The notes below the pieces were generated by a model. That model saw nothing but the letters and a program-made list of their open reading frames with translations. It was not told the origin of the DNA and did not search any database. From NCBI GenBank assembly GCA_024305405.1, contig JAKNDB010000097.1, positions 117,001-181,000 on the forward strand: a DNA stretch of 64,000 nucleotides. The letters run 5' to 3'. The DNA is from Dirofilaria immitis. Lineage: Eukaryota > Nematoda > Chromadorea > Rhabditida > Onchocercidae. The position numbers were made by a program, and so were the translations under genes. The number at the start of each line of letters is the position of its first letter. The first letter of the stretch is position 1. Of this stretch, positions 11,633 through 23,289 are shown piece by piece.

Positions 11633-13663
11633 ACAAACTTTGGTTCCGTGAAGCCGCTAGTGCGTTGTAGTCCGCTTCGATGACTTTTCAACTGTTGCTC
11701 GACAGTCAGCGTTGATGCAGCATTGTTCAGCATCGGTCTGAAATAATATCAATGGCAAACATGGATGATATATAAGTTATGCATCATTCGGTTTGCGTCA
11801 TCAAGTGTTGCAGTCGACTCAAAAGCAAGAATTGTTCAATTCAAGTATACATTGTCACACTGTTATATCGAAAATACTTGAGGATCTCCGGAGTATTCAT
11901 GGGGAACAGTGGATATTACAAGTCACGATTACCATAACTCACTGATCTTGCAGGGAAGTATTGAAAGAAGCAGAGAACCTAATAAAATTAGCTGTTTTGC
12001 CTTCATTTCTTCGGTTTTCTTCCTCATCTCGCAGCGCATTTCTTCTAATATTCTTTGTCCGAACTTTGTCTCTCCAATCTGCATTTTCCAGCATTTCTTT
12101 TCGCCTTATTTCCATCTCCTCTTCTGTTAGTTTACGTCTTTCTGATTTCTACAAGAATGGAAATATTAAGAATGCAAAAGAGTAAGAGACGGAAATTAGG
12201 AGATTAAAAGAGAATATAAGATTTACAAACCTTGTAAGTCTCAATTTGTTTTTTGGAAGACTTTTATAGGGATTATCGACTTCTTCTCGTTTTCGTAGTT
12301 CGTCCTTCTGCGTTTTTATTAGACCATATTGTTCCTTCCGTAATTTGTTGCAATCTTCTTTATCTTCATCTTCGTTATTATCGCTTTCCGATGATGAACT
12401 CTTAAATACGAAAACGGATGGACAATGGTATTGAAAAACAAAATGAATAATGATACCGACAAAAAAAAACTTACGTATTTGGGTCGCAAATGTAGAGGGA
12501 TATGGCTATCTCTCTGCAAATGTTTGCTTTCTTGTTTTTTCTGAAAATCATTAACTTTGTATTAAACTTCACGGGCATAACATATTTTTATTGCATGGTC
12601 GTCAAGTTTGAAACTGTAAAAAATGATGATAATGACGGTTAAAATTTTCAATATTTTAGGGAAACTTGAGATTTCATTTCCATATTCAAAAAAATATTTT
12701 GATATCAGTTATATATTACAGACTAAATTAAATTGATTATTAGTCCATAATATACAGTTTTATATGCCAAAAAATTCTGAGAAAGATAATTCGTTTTTTT
12801 CTTTTTTTTCAAATAACGAACTTTCCTTACTTTTATTGGCTTCGAAGACAATGAAGATGTTGTTGCATGTTTTTCATTATCAGTGAGATGCTTCTTATTT
12901 TTCTATAAACAGTTAAAAGATATTTCAATCGAAATGCCTGAGGAAAAGAAAAATAATGTGAATCTAAAAGAAATAAGAATTTTACCTCAATATAATCAAC
13001 ATCGTTATTACATGTTGCACTATGCCTACGCTTTCTCTCCTTCCTTTCTAATTTCTTCAGTTTCTTTAATCGTTTCTTTTCCTTTTTTCTATCACTTTTT
13101 TCATCAGTTTCTGCATTCTTAATTGCACCAAAGGATTTTCCATCTTCTCCTGCCAAATTCTTTCCTCCTTCATCTGAAATCTAAACGATCATTTGTGGCA
13201 AATTACTAACAAAAATTTTTACACCATGCAGATTCAAAAGTTTTTAACAAATTGAATTTCTTAGTTTATAAGGAATTCGGCTGAAATAATTTTTAAAAAA
13301 AAAGTTGCTTAAAATATAACCTTAATAGCCACCAACGGATCTTCGGTCCTTACAATATCAACTTCTAGATTTGATATCCTTGGCGATGAAGAAGCATTTA
13401 CATACCGCTGAGGTTTTTTATTGCTTCAATCCCGCTTTCTTTCTCCTTGACAACAGTATCGGAGTAGAGCTCAAAATTCTTATCCACCTAAAAAATTTCA
13501 TTAAACAAACATATTAGACTAATTATAGTGTAATAACGTTCCTATAATCTATCAAAACTTTTGATACCCTTTTGCCGAGCAGATAATCTTCTCGATTAAC
13601 CAAGGATTTCGTGCCTTCATAAATCCATGCAAGTTGTCGATCTTCTTTCCCTTTTTCTGCCAT
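11633..13663 (-). CDS. CWC25: Pre-mRNA splicing factor CWC25 homologue (N-terminus not found)
   Basis: Spliceosome factor that acts at the first catalytic step. Exons on the minus strand: 13663-13568, 13487-13321, 13173-12986, 12902-12831, 12540-12475, 12400-12231, 12148-11979, 11737-11633 (TGA at 11635-11633). Family landmarks in order: LAWIYEGTKSLVNREDYLLG, KESGIEAIKK, RTEDPLVAIK, EKMENPLVQLRMQKLMKK, a Lys/Arg-rich block, KLTEEEMEIRRKEMLENADW and the C-terminal SGLQRTSGFTEPKFVKR. Two A runs are one base short, near 13413-13418 (IKK/PQRYVN) and near 13077-13082 (LMKK/SDRKK); allowing for them, the exon phases agree. The usual N-terminal block of about 55 residues (KKSWHPQT region) is missing. 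The Met at 13663 may be internal, because the frame stays open to a possible acceptor near 13682. The first exon may lie far upstream, beyond GMPPB. Confidence 0.86.
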
Positions 13664-13689
13664 TTTGCAATCGAATAATTTCTTAAAGA

Positions 13690-14630
13690 TGGGAATTAGA
13701 GCATTATAAAACTTTTAAAATTCAACACATAATAACGACTATGATAATTAAATTGTATTCAAAAATAATCACAGATAATAACATTTATTATTTTAAACAA
13801 AACTAAATAAATTATAGATATATAATTTAACAAATTACAAAAATTTATTACAAATTTGTATAAATCTGTCTTTCGTTTTTAATAAATAAATTATCAATTA
13901 TCATCAATTAGACGAATCTAGATCATTTCGATAAAAATCGCGATACCATCACTTAATTAGCAAGCCAGAGCATGAAGATATATTAAATTGAGAAATGAAA
14001 AAGAAGAAAATAATATAAATCAGGAAGCTCGAAACAATGAGGTCGCACAATAAATAACCGTAATTCACTATGAAACTCCTATGTCTCCAACTAAAAATAC
14101 TAAAATGGTGGGAAAATACGGTTATTTATTGAGTAATTGTTATGATATATTAATCGATCAATTTGGAATAATAATAATACATAAGGAATTTATTGATAGC
14201 TTTCTTTTTAAAATATAAAAATTTAACAATTGTTATATGATAATTTTTATCATGCAAAATATTAAATATACTGATAAAATTGATAAGCTAATATAGATTG
14301 ATAAGCTTTTTTATTATTTAGAATTACTTTTAATATATCGAATGTAATGCATTATTATAAGTTTACTTTTTAAAAATGCAAGGAAGTGTATGAGTTGAAA
14401 TCGATACGAAAAATAAAATGAAAGATGAATGAAAAGGAATAAAAATAGTTAGTTAAGGGAAGAGGATGAGAAAAAGAGATGTTTACATCTATCTAATCTA
14501 AATGCTTTCGCAATTATTAGATAATCCATCGACCATTGTTGTATGTGGTCAGTTGTTGCGATTATTATTACTTGGTGATAGTTGTTCATTTGGAATTATT
14601 ATTTAACGAATTTTCTACTTATTATATTAA
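13690..14630. other. Intergenic (or CWC25 intron) AT-rich region
   Basis: No coding signal. Contains a 15-bp inverted repeat at 14048-14131 (listed separately) and ends at a GATT repeat upstream of GMPPB. Confidence 0.5.
14048..14131. repeat. 15-bp perfect inverted repeat
   Basis: CAATAAATAACCGTA at 14048-14062 and its exact reverse complement TACGGTTATTTATTG at 14117-14131, separated by 54 bases. It could be a small hairpin element or the ends of a miniature inverted-repeat element. Confidence 0.65.
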
Positions 14631-14682
14631 TTGATCGATTGATCGGTTGATCGATTGATTGATTGATTGATTGATTGATTGC
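14631..14682. repeat. (GATT)n tetranucleotide repeat
   Basis: Imperfect GATC/GATT start followed by about seven GATT units, some 150 bases upstream of the GMPPB start. Confidence 0.85.
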
Positions 14683-14829
14683 TAACTATTAAATCAATCA
14701 ATAATTGGAAGAATTGATCGATAATGGAATGAGTTAATTTTATATATTGTTGCTTTCAAGTAAAAAAATTAAAAAATTTGAGGGAAAATAATATCAAAAT
14801 TTGCAACATTAAATACGATGATATAAACG

Positions 14830-15930
14830 ATGAAAGCTATAATTTTAATTGGTGGTTATGGTACTCGTTTACGACCTTTAACCCTAACACAACCAAAACC
14901 ATTAATCGAATTTGCTAATAAACCGATAGTTTTTCATCAAATTGAAGCATTAATAGCTGCTGGTGTGGATACTATTATTTTAGCTGTTAGTTATCGTACA
15001 AAATTACTTGAAGATGAAATAGCATATTATGCAAATTATTGGAATATTTCGATACATTTTTCCTTGGAAAATGAACCACTTGGAACAGCAGGTGCATTAT
15101 TATTAATGAAAAATTTATTGATAGATGAAAATGATAAACCATTTTTGGTACTTAATTCTGATATTATATGTAATTTTCCATTTCGACAAATGATCGATTA
15201 TCATCTTTCACATCAACATGAAGGTACCATTGCGGTAACAAAAGCTACCGAACCAAGTAAATATGGTGTTTGTATATTTGATGAAAAGACGAAAAAAATT
15301 GATCGTTTTGTTGAAAAGCCATCGGAATATATTGGTAATAATATCAATGCTGGTTTATATGTTTTCTCATCACGAATGCTCAAACGAATACCATTAGGAC
15401 GATCAACATCAATGGAAAAAGAAATTTTTCCACAAATGGCAAAAGCTCATACACTTTATGCTTATATACTTAATGATGATGATAATTTTTGGATGGATAT
15501 TGGACAACCACGAGATTTTCTTCTTGGTACTCGATTATATCTTCATTTTGTACAATCAAAATATTCACAAATTTTTTTACATAATAATTGTAATATAGAA
15601 GAAGATGTAATGATACATGATACGGCATATATTGGTAAAGATTGTATTATTGGACCAAATGTTGTCATTGGATCAAATGTTAAAATATATGATGGAGTTT
15701 GCTTACGTGATTCAACAATCTTATCAAATAGTATTATTCATAGTCATAGTTGGATAAATGGTAGTATTATTGGTAGAAAATGTATTATTGGAAGTTGGGT
15801 TCGAATTGATAATATATGTGTTATTGGTGATAATGTTATTGTTAAAGATGAATTATATCTAAATGGTGCACGAGTTTTACCACATAAAACTATTTCAGTA
15901 AGTGTATTGGAACCTGATATTATTATGTAA
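14830..15930 (+). CDS. GMPPB: Mannose-1-phosphate guanylyltransferase (GDP-mannose pyrophosphorylase B), intronless
   Basis: Makes GDP-mannose from mannose-1-phosphate and GTP, the mannosyl donor for N-glycans, GPI anchors and O-mannosylation, in the cytosol. 366 residues, about the normal beta-subunit length (360). Nucleotidyltransferase fold: signature GGYGTRLRPLTLTQPKP (8-24), LGTAGALLLMKN (84-95), metal-binding NSD (109-111), VEKP (161-164), NAGLYVFS (173-180), WMDIGQP (221-227). C-terminal left-handed beta-helix hexapeptides from about 258 to 330 (YIGKDCIIGPNVVIGSNVKI) and the family end ILPHK-like VLPHKTISVSVLEPDIIM. One unbroken exon, unlike every other non-histone gene here, and AT-rich codons. 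A polyadenylation signal AATAAA is at 16161-16166. Being intronless may mean it arose as a retrocopy; whether another, spliced copy exists cannot be seen here. Confidence 0.96.
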   Translation: MKAIILIGGYGTRLRPLTLTQPKPLIEFANKPIVFHQIEALIAAGVDTIILAVSYRTKLLEDEIAYYANYWNISIHFSLENEPLGTAGALLLMKNLLIDENDKPFLVLNSDIICNFPFRQMIDYHLSHQHEGTIAVTKATEPSKYGVCIFDEKTKKIDRFVEKPSEYIGNNINAGLYVFSSRMLKRIPLGRSTSMEKEIFPQMAKAHTLYAYILNDDDNFWMDIGQPRDFLLGTRLYLHFVQSKYSQIFLHNNCNIEEDVMIHDTAYIGKDCIIGPNVVIGSNVKIYDGVCLRDSTILSNSIIHSHSWINGSIIGRKCIIGSWVRIDNICVIGDNVIVKDELYLNGARVLPHKTISVSVLEPDIIM

Positions 15931-16410
15931 ATTTTTTACTTCCTTTTTCTACGAAATAATATTACTAATTAAATATTACAGTATACATCAGCTATCTCAT
16001 TTTTAGTTATATAATTAGAGTATGATACTTTTCGAATTATATGATTGCATTACGATATTTTATACGAATTATTCCATTCTTCAGTTATATAATTACAGTA
16101 TAATGCATTTCGAACTATATGATTATATTACGGTAGTTTATTTTTATAACATTAAACATAAATAAAATATATGTTTGTTTATTTTCAATCATTTCTATCA
16201 ATATAAATTATATATTTTGAAATAAATTTTTTTGATATTGTTTATTAAATCAATGATCAATAGTTGTTTCCTATTTTTTTTTTATACGAATTTATGAATA
16301 AATTTTTTTCTTTTAAATATAATTAATATCCGATGAAACTGATTAATTTTTTTAATCGTAGAATTATCCGCATATATTAAAATCTTAAGATTCTTAAATT
16401 ATCCAATAAT
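15931..16410. other. GMPPB 3' flank with a two-copy 78-bp repeat
   Basis: The motif AGTTATATAATTA recurs at 16005 and 16083 within a diverged duplication of about 78 bp. AATAAA at 16161-16166 probably serves GMPPB. No gene. Confidence 0.5.
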
Positions 16411-16608
16411 TTCAGGATGAATTTATTAGACTTTAAAGTAGCAAATAATATTTCTCAATTTCAGGATGAATTTATTAGACTTTAAAGTAGTACATAATAT
16501 TTCTCAATTTCAGGATGAATTTATTAGACTTTAAAGTAGTACATAATATTTCTCAATTTCAGGATGAATTTATTAAACTTTGAAGTAATATATAATATAT
16601 CTCATAAA
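16411..16608. repeat. 49-bp tandem repeat, about four copies
   Basis: Units containing CAGGATGAATTTATTA start at 16413, 16462, 16511 and 16560, an exact 49-bp period; copies 2 and 3 are nearly identical and copy 4 is diverged. Confidence 0.92.
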
Positions 16609-18420
16609 TTAATAACGATGGAGTTATATTGACGGGATATTAAATAGAATTATTAAAATCGATTGAAATTATTTGCTAAACAAATTTATTTAAAAATGTT
16701 TATAACCTCAAATATATTAAATAAAGTAGCAATGGAAAAGAAAAATTTAATTTGAAATAAGCATAAATCTGAGCTGCTTATGTCATTTATATCTTTCTTC
16801 GATTTATAAAATTTTAATTTAATATTTCTTGAAAATTTAATGCAATTATAAAAAATGAAAGAAAAAAAAGAAAAAAGAAATGTCAAATAAGAATATATAA
16901 CAATTAAAAAATGCCAAAATTTCCCAATGATCAATATCATCAATATCGATGATTTTTATTTGATCAAATTCAATCAATCAATCTATTCAATAGAAACATT
17001 GCAGAATTGTTCATCTTTTAGCTTATTATCTCTCCCGTGATAAATCATAACTGAGGTTGATTTAATTGATGATAAATCAAATTATGCTTTATAAAAAGAA
17101 ATTATATTCGATTTATTTTCTTCATTCAATCATTTTGTTTATCTTTTTTTTTTATTTTCATAATAGATTTATCTAAATTACTCATTTTATAAATTCAACT
17201 TAGAAAAAAATTGCATTTCATTAGTTAATATAAAGATATTTGTCTATCAAAATCGCTTAATGAAAATGTTTCAATTTTTTGCTGAACATTGATAATTATA
17301 AGAAATCATCAGGTGCTGATATCGAAATATATGAATTAATAATGAATATAATTAATGAACTGTTAAGCAATCCATGTCATCAATTTTGATTATTAATTGT
17401 GATATTATAGCAATGTTATCAAATTTAATTCCATTCAGTAGCAAAATAAACATCTGTAAACAGCAAATAATATTCAATCCTTCTGTCTTCTCGTTTTTTC
17501 TCGACTATAACACTTTCTGGTAATTTCTCAGCATTTTCATTTTTTCCAGGTAATGATTGAATGCGAATATATAATAAATATAATCTTCCATTTCAATCTT
17601 TTCATAACATTTCAATCTTTTCATAACTTTCAAACATATTAGAAAACCGTTGTTGTCACTTTGCAACCTTGATAAGAATATTTGTATGTTACAAAATATA
17701 TCAATTATGATAAGGATATTTGCATATTACAAAATATATTATTGCAGCTTAATCATTCACAGTGACAAGATAAAATTTAAAATGATGCGCTGATGATAAG
17801 CGGTTCCACTAAGCACAGCATAAACCTTTGCTTGATAAGTTGGAAAAAAAAGATTATCATGTGGCATACAAAATAAATGTTAAATAATATGGAAAAGGAT
17901 AAAACAAAAAATAAAAGAATAAGTCAAACTAATTGATAAAGTAATTAAAATCGATACCTTATCACTTTTTCTTCTAAAAATAGCGATAAGAAGGATCAAC
18001 GATTACAAAAAGGTAAAAAGTAATCAATGAAGGATAGATAAGAAAAAGTATTGAAAGGAAAGTTCAAGAATATGCACAATTCATCATACATATCATTTAA
18101 TATAAAATATATTTCGAATATACAAAAAAATATATAAATATAAAAAATATTTCAGAAATGCTCATAGATAAATGAAACTTCAATTTTCCATTTAATTTTA
18201 ATTTTCATTTACTTGCATCTATTTCTGAAATTTAATTAAATCATTGCCCAATTACAGAAGGATATTTTTCAGTTACCATTAAGGCACAAATTAAAATTGC
18301 CATAAATTTCTAAAGCGAATATGCAGAAAATAAATTTATCTCTTAATGCTTTCTTATTACATCCTTTTTTAAGTAGAGGCGTGTAATCTACAGTTATCAA
18401 ATATACAAACGGTTAATCAC
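16609..18420. other. AT-rich intergenic region
   Basis: No coding sequence recognised. A short direct repeat (AATCTTTTCATAAC twice, about 17593-17627) and many GATAA motifs are present, nothing more. Confidence 0.5.
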
Positions 18421-18775
18421 GTCCTCCTGACGTAATTCGCGTGCGAAATATTCGCAACACAAACTTCACGACGCCCTACTTCCATCTCTTCTTATCTATT
18501 AAGCTTCTTTATTGTCACCGTGAGCCGACTATCGCGAAATATCTCAGAGCCGTAGATTGCCGATTGAGACAGAGAGGAGAGAGTTGTGTTAAAGATGGAG
18601 AATTAGGTTTAAAAGATATATAGATAGTTAAAGAATACAAGTAGACGATTTTTGGCTATTCGCGCCAAAGTTTATATTTAAATGCGTTTACAACTTTTTG
18701 TTATAAAGGTCTCGTGCGTGTTTGTACGGTTGGGAAGGCGTGTTTGACGTGAATGGATACGCATATATAAATTCT
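18421..18775 (+). promoter_or_regulatory. GC-richer promoter-like patch upstream of INCENP, with an E2F-like site
   Basis: Base composition rises sharply above the flanks. TTCGCGCCAAA at 18659-18669 is a good E2F-type site (TTTGGCGCGAA on the other strand), and AAGGCGTG recalls a motif of the histone promoters. The next gene to the right is INCENP, a cell-cycle gene, so a promoter or 5' UTR role is inferred. A short frame at 18441-18623 shows no domain. Confidence 0.5.
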
Positions 18776-19564
18776 TAATTATTATCGCCTTTATCTTCAG
18801 ATTTACGGATAAACCTGTACTGTCATCAATTAGGCATGACTATTGAAAATGACGTGAACGGACTACTTGCAAATTCACGGTCAGCTTTTTCAAAGATAAA
18901 TTCTTTGATTAATTTACAAATTTTTATCGTTCCAATTTAAACTTATCAAAGTTTGAAACCATTCATTAGGAATTACGTTTTTTTTGTTTTAAATTTCAAA
19001 TTGTTGCATCTCTCGAATAACTCATGATTATTTGCATCATTCTCCCGTAAAAAAAATTAGAAACCAGAAATATTTCACGATGTTTACTATGCTAATATTC
19101 TTCTTGCATCTATGGAGGATTAAATTAATGGCTGTGAGACAAATACGTTCTTCCTTATCATTTGCTATCAGGAATTTCATATTTTTATCAATATCAGCGA
19201 ATAAATTGAACAGATTAAAACAAATAATTGAAGGCATTTTTAGTTTTCCAATGAAGCTGATATTTTTAAGTTTTGAAATTGTATTAGCGATAAGAACCTC
19301 TCACTTCGAGAATACTCCCGCTGATAGTATTTCTATGTTTTGAAAATCACAACAAAGAGTTTGATACATTTATAATTAAAGGAGCTTACCATAAATATTA
19401 AATTTTAAAGAAGAAAATTTATGGTCAATGTTATTCTAGTTAGACAATTAAAGCGATATAGTTAACAAAGGAATTGCTTTCAAAAATTTATTCTTATTAT
19501 TCCACATAATTCATTATCTTCTTAGTATGTTACTTATTTTTAAAAATTTTCAGTAAATTTTTAG

Positions 19565-22500
19565 GATTAATTTTGCCATATCGATCGCTTGATTGTGTGT
19601 AAATTTGATGCGGACGTCTTATCAAAAGTCAATAATTTCTTTCTCTGGCTCGAGGAGCAAAGGAATATTGGGAAAGAAATCATAAGAAATGAGTAAGTTT
19701 GAATTTCAAAATTCGTAGTTGTTCGTTCGAGCAAATATGTATGAAATGAATTCGATTTCTATTGGTTTCTTTTTTGTTTTATTTTCAAAGTACATCAAGG
19801 AAAAAAACAAATCGCAATTAAACTCAATAAATTGCTAAAATCAATCAAGGATAAATATTTTGAAAACGATTCATGATTGTCAATTGTCAAAGTGTTTGTA
19901 TAATTCGTGTTTCTTTTTTATGCAAGTTTTTAATACCATTTGTAATTGAAATCAATCTTGAAAAGTTTTACAAATATAAAAATTAATGGATTTTGTATTG
20001 CAGAACAGGTCGTACACGCTTGCCGAAAACACCTAAACGTGGATATTGTTTTTCACAGGAAGCGGAAACTTTCCAGAAATGTAGGAAGAAATTGTTGGAT
20101 AGTGTCACACTAAAAACAACATGTGTTTTTGCAAACGATGAGTATGTTGCAGAGATAATAAATGAATTTAACTTTCATAAAACGATTTCCTTAATTGATG
20201 TTGTAGCGAACGTAATTCATTATGCGAGGAAGCCTTACTAATATATTTCTCCATATTGAGGCAATGTGCTGGAGGGATTCCTTGCATAATTAGTTACATC
20301 GTATGTGTTTTCAGTTGAAAAAGTAGTGTTTTTATGTCAGACTATTTCTATAAGATCAACAAAAATATGGTTTATCATGATTCTGTTTTCAGAAATACTG
20401 CGACTCACATTGCACAAACTCCAAAATCTTCAAAAAACGCTATTGCGGTGTGTATTTTCAGTAATGCTATTGAATTTTATAGCTTATTCTTTTCTCTTAC
20501 ATTCCATGACTTCATTTTTTTGCAGCGAACTGTAAAGCACGATGCAATATTAGGCAGCGGAATGAATAATCGAAAAAACACCGATAAGGCCTGTATCCGT
20601 TTCGAGACAATATATTTCAAAACAACAAACACCTTTTAAGGTCGCTTTTAAATCGCTATGTTGTATTAAACATAATAATGCAGCTGTATTTTTTCTATTA
20701 AAGCATTTATTTTGCAGATGAATAAATATCCTCCAGCTTTTGGAAACAACACACCGAAGCGGTAAGGATTTCGTTTTTCTTTGTAGGTTATCATTGTTCT
20801 GCAGTGAACGGAATTTTAAAATGAAATGATGAATATTTTTCAGGACACCGTTTAGAAACATGATGACTTCTAAAGCTACCGCACAAAAAATTGTGGGCGA
20901 CTCGGAAGTTATTCGAAAAGCAACAGTTACTCCGAAGACGGCCATTGAGAAATCTGTTACCACTCCAAAAATAACTGATAAGAAGGTTGCTCTTACTCCA
21001 AAGGCGGTTGTTCAGCAAGTCAGTTGCATTTTCATGTCGTTTTACATTTAAAATCCTATTTCAAATATATTTAATTCTGTAGGAGTAAATTAAGATACAG
21101 AAACCAAGTTTTTGATCTATAATAAATTAAAACTATCCGATTGCATGGCTCGTTAAACTGAGAAGCAATTGCACCAGGAATGTCATGAAGGATAATGTTT
21201 TCAAGAATTTTTTAGTGCACAAATTTTTTTACAGCCAACATTCAAAAGATCTGAAGTAATACGTAAAATGGAGAAAAGAACAAATACCGTCATCAAAAAC
21301 AAAGAAGAATTTATGAAAGAAAAAGCAGAACGTGCAAGAAGGTCATTTATTACTTCAATTTTAGGGGATTACTTTGTGGATTTTAAATCCTTGCTGAATT
21401 TTCTATATCACTGGTATTTTATGTATATATGAGATTTTCATGAAATTAGTACCCAACACTGAGAATTGAATCATGCCAATTTCTAAGAAATGTTGATTCA
21501 GATTGTCTTTTAAAATTGTTGAAATTCAGAGATCGTGAAGAACGAGCATTACGCGTAAAAATGAATAATAAGAAGAAAGAAGAAGAGGCGCTCGAGAAGC
21601 TTCGGATAATAAAAATGCGCGAACAACAAATCGCAGAATTGAGGCAAAAACAATGTATGCCGCAAAGAGCTATTTCAAAATCACCATGTCGTACAAGGTT
21701 TTTTCAATTTTATGGTGATTAATAATGAATTGATGAATATCTCAGAGTTTGGATGGAATAGAAGAACTTGCTTGAACTGATGAAATAATATTGATTGCTG
21801 GAGAAAAATTACTTCCAAAAGATATCTGACATGAAAATTAGTACCATATTGTAGGGTTATTATAACCGTATACAGAAACCACTTATTCGTGCGAAATCTT
21901 CACACGACATCGCTGTACCAAGGAACGCATTACAAAGGAAATAATAAAAGATAGAGAGGTTTGTTTTATGTTGCCGAGAAATATGTGTTTCAGTTTTAAG
22001 AAAAATTTTGTTGTGATTTTCAGGCATTTTTTTTCAGGAAAACCTTCAATTTCATGGAAAACGGAATCGCATCAACAGTATCAAACAGGATATGGATGAT
22101 AATGATGCCCAAAATAAAAAACAGAAACTGGATTTGGTGGAATGCAAAGAAAGGAGGACATTAATGGACATTCTGCCAAGACTGACAATCAAGAAAAACT
22201 ACTAAATGAGGAGTTTGTCGATAATCAAACTTATACTGAATATCCTGAAAATAATAGTACGGTAAATTCGGGAGGAAGAGAAAGCTCACAAAACAATGCA
22301 CATGTGGCTAATGAACCAGAAGAAACTCCTGCAGTAAGCGAACAAGAGATGTTGGGATCTTTGCGGAACTGCGATGCTAGTTTCGAAAATGTGGTATCTT
22401 CACCTGCGGTTGAGAGTTCGGTGATAAATGAAAAAGAGAATATGGATAACGCTTCACAAGTTATGGAAGTTGACACTTTCACTGCCGAGACAAACAGTAT

Positions 22501-23289
22501 AAGCAATCAAACTTTTGATAAAAGGTTACAGTTGTTCAGGCTTCAATTCGTAGATACTGTAAAAGATGTTTATATACTGTTTGCATATATTTATCGAATA
22601 TCCATTTTGTGAAATCGAATAGGTCTAAAAGCATGCTAGTATATATTTTCACTGTATCAAAATTTGTGAATTTATAAGGAGCCATTATCGTTTTCAGTAT
22701 CGATGTAGCAAATAATGAAACGTTAGATGATGATATTGGTAATAACTATGATGTTGAAAGCATTTCATCAAATGATGAAACAGATGATGAGGAGAATCCA
22801 CGCAAACCGATTCCATTCTGGGCGCAAGGTTAAAATTTGATTCTATTTCTTAAATGTAACATGATCATCTAAAATATTAAACAAACATTGATCATTTCAA
22901 AAGGAAGTTTTGTTATGGCACATATATCTGCAATTATTCGTTATCAAATACTAGAAATCTAGGTTAGTTCAAAGTAACTGCAAAATCAAGAAAAGAAATT
23001 AGTGTTAAATCGAGAAAATATAATCTTATTGAGTGATTGTGCTCTTTTCATTTCAGGGGATCGGCTACAAAATGCGTTACGGAAACAAGTTATGCAGCCA
23101 TCTATCGATCCTGATGCTTACTTTGGACCGGTACGAACGCCTATGTTGGATAAAATATTTGCAAGGAATCGCACACGTTATAATAAACGAACATCTTCAG
23201 CTCTGTGGACATCACCAATGAGTAATCCGAAGAAAGGGACGAGTAAATTTTTCGAATTACAGAGTGTCAATCACGGTAGTAGATCATAA
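19565..23289 (+). CDS. INCENP: INCENP, scaffold of the chromosomal passenger complex
   Basis: Binds Aurora B through its C-terminal IN-box and localises the kinase to centromeres and the spindle midzone. Exons seen: about 19565-19692, 20004-20141, 20393-20447, 20526-20640, 20718-20761, 20844-21018, 21235-21341, 21530-21697, about 21881-21960, 22038-22524, 22698-22828, 23057-23289 (TAA). The N-terminal part has NNFFLWLEEQRN and TRLPKTPKRG, matching LVWLEE and the PKTP block of INCENP. The middle holds TPK-rich segments and a charged helix (DREERALRVKMNNKKKEEEA, single-alpha-helix-like). The IN-box is unmistakable: RKPIPFWAQGDRLQNALRKQ, then YFGPVRTPMLDKIFARN and RYNKRTSSALWTSP with the TSS phosphosite. 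Frames need single extra bases in A runs near 20571-20576, in exon 9 and near 22111-22116. The start codon is unresolved; the first exon may lie upstream. AATAAA at 23500-23505. Confidence 0.88.

Noticed and set aside
11909..12185. Plus-strand frames of 73-74 codons
   Set aside because: Antisense shadows of CWC25 exon 11979-12148.
13119..13173. In-frame reading ISDEGGKNLAGEDGKSFGA as the CWC25 exon start
   Set aside because: It uses an upstream acceptor and needs no indel, but the alternative frame gives EKMENPLVQLRMQKLMKK, which matches the conserved Cwc25 block. One missing A then restores the rest.
18836..18910. ATG at 18836 opening MTIENDVNGLLANSRSAFSK as INCENP exon 1
   Set aside because: Position downstream of the promoter-like patch is attractive, but no good GT donor follows and the phase cannot be joined to the next exon; not supported.
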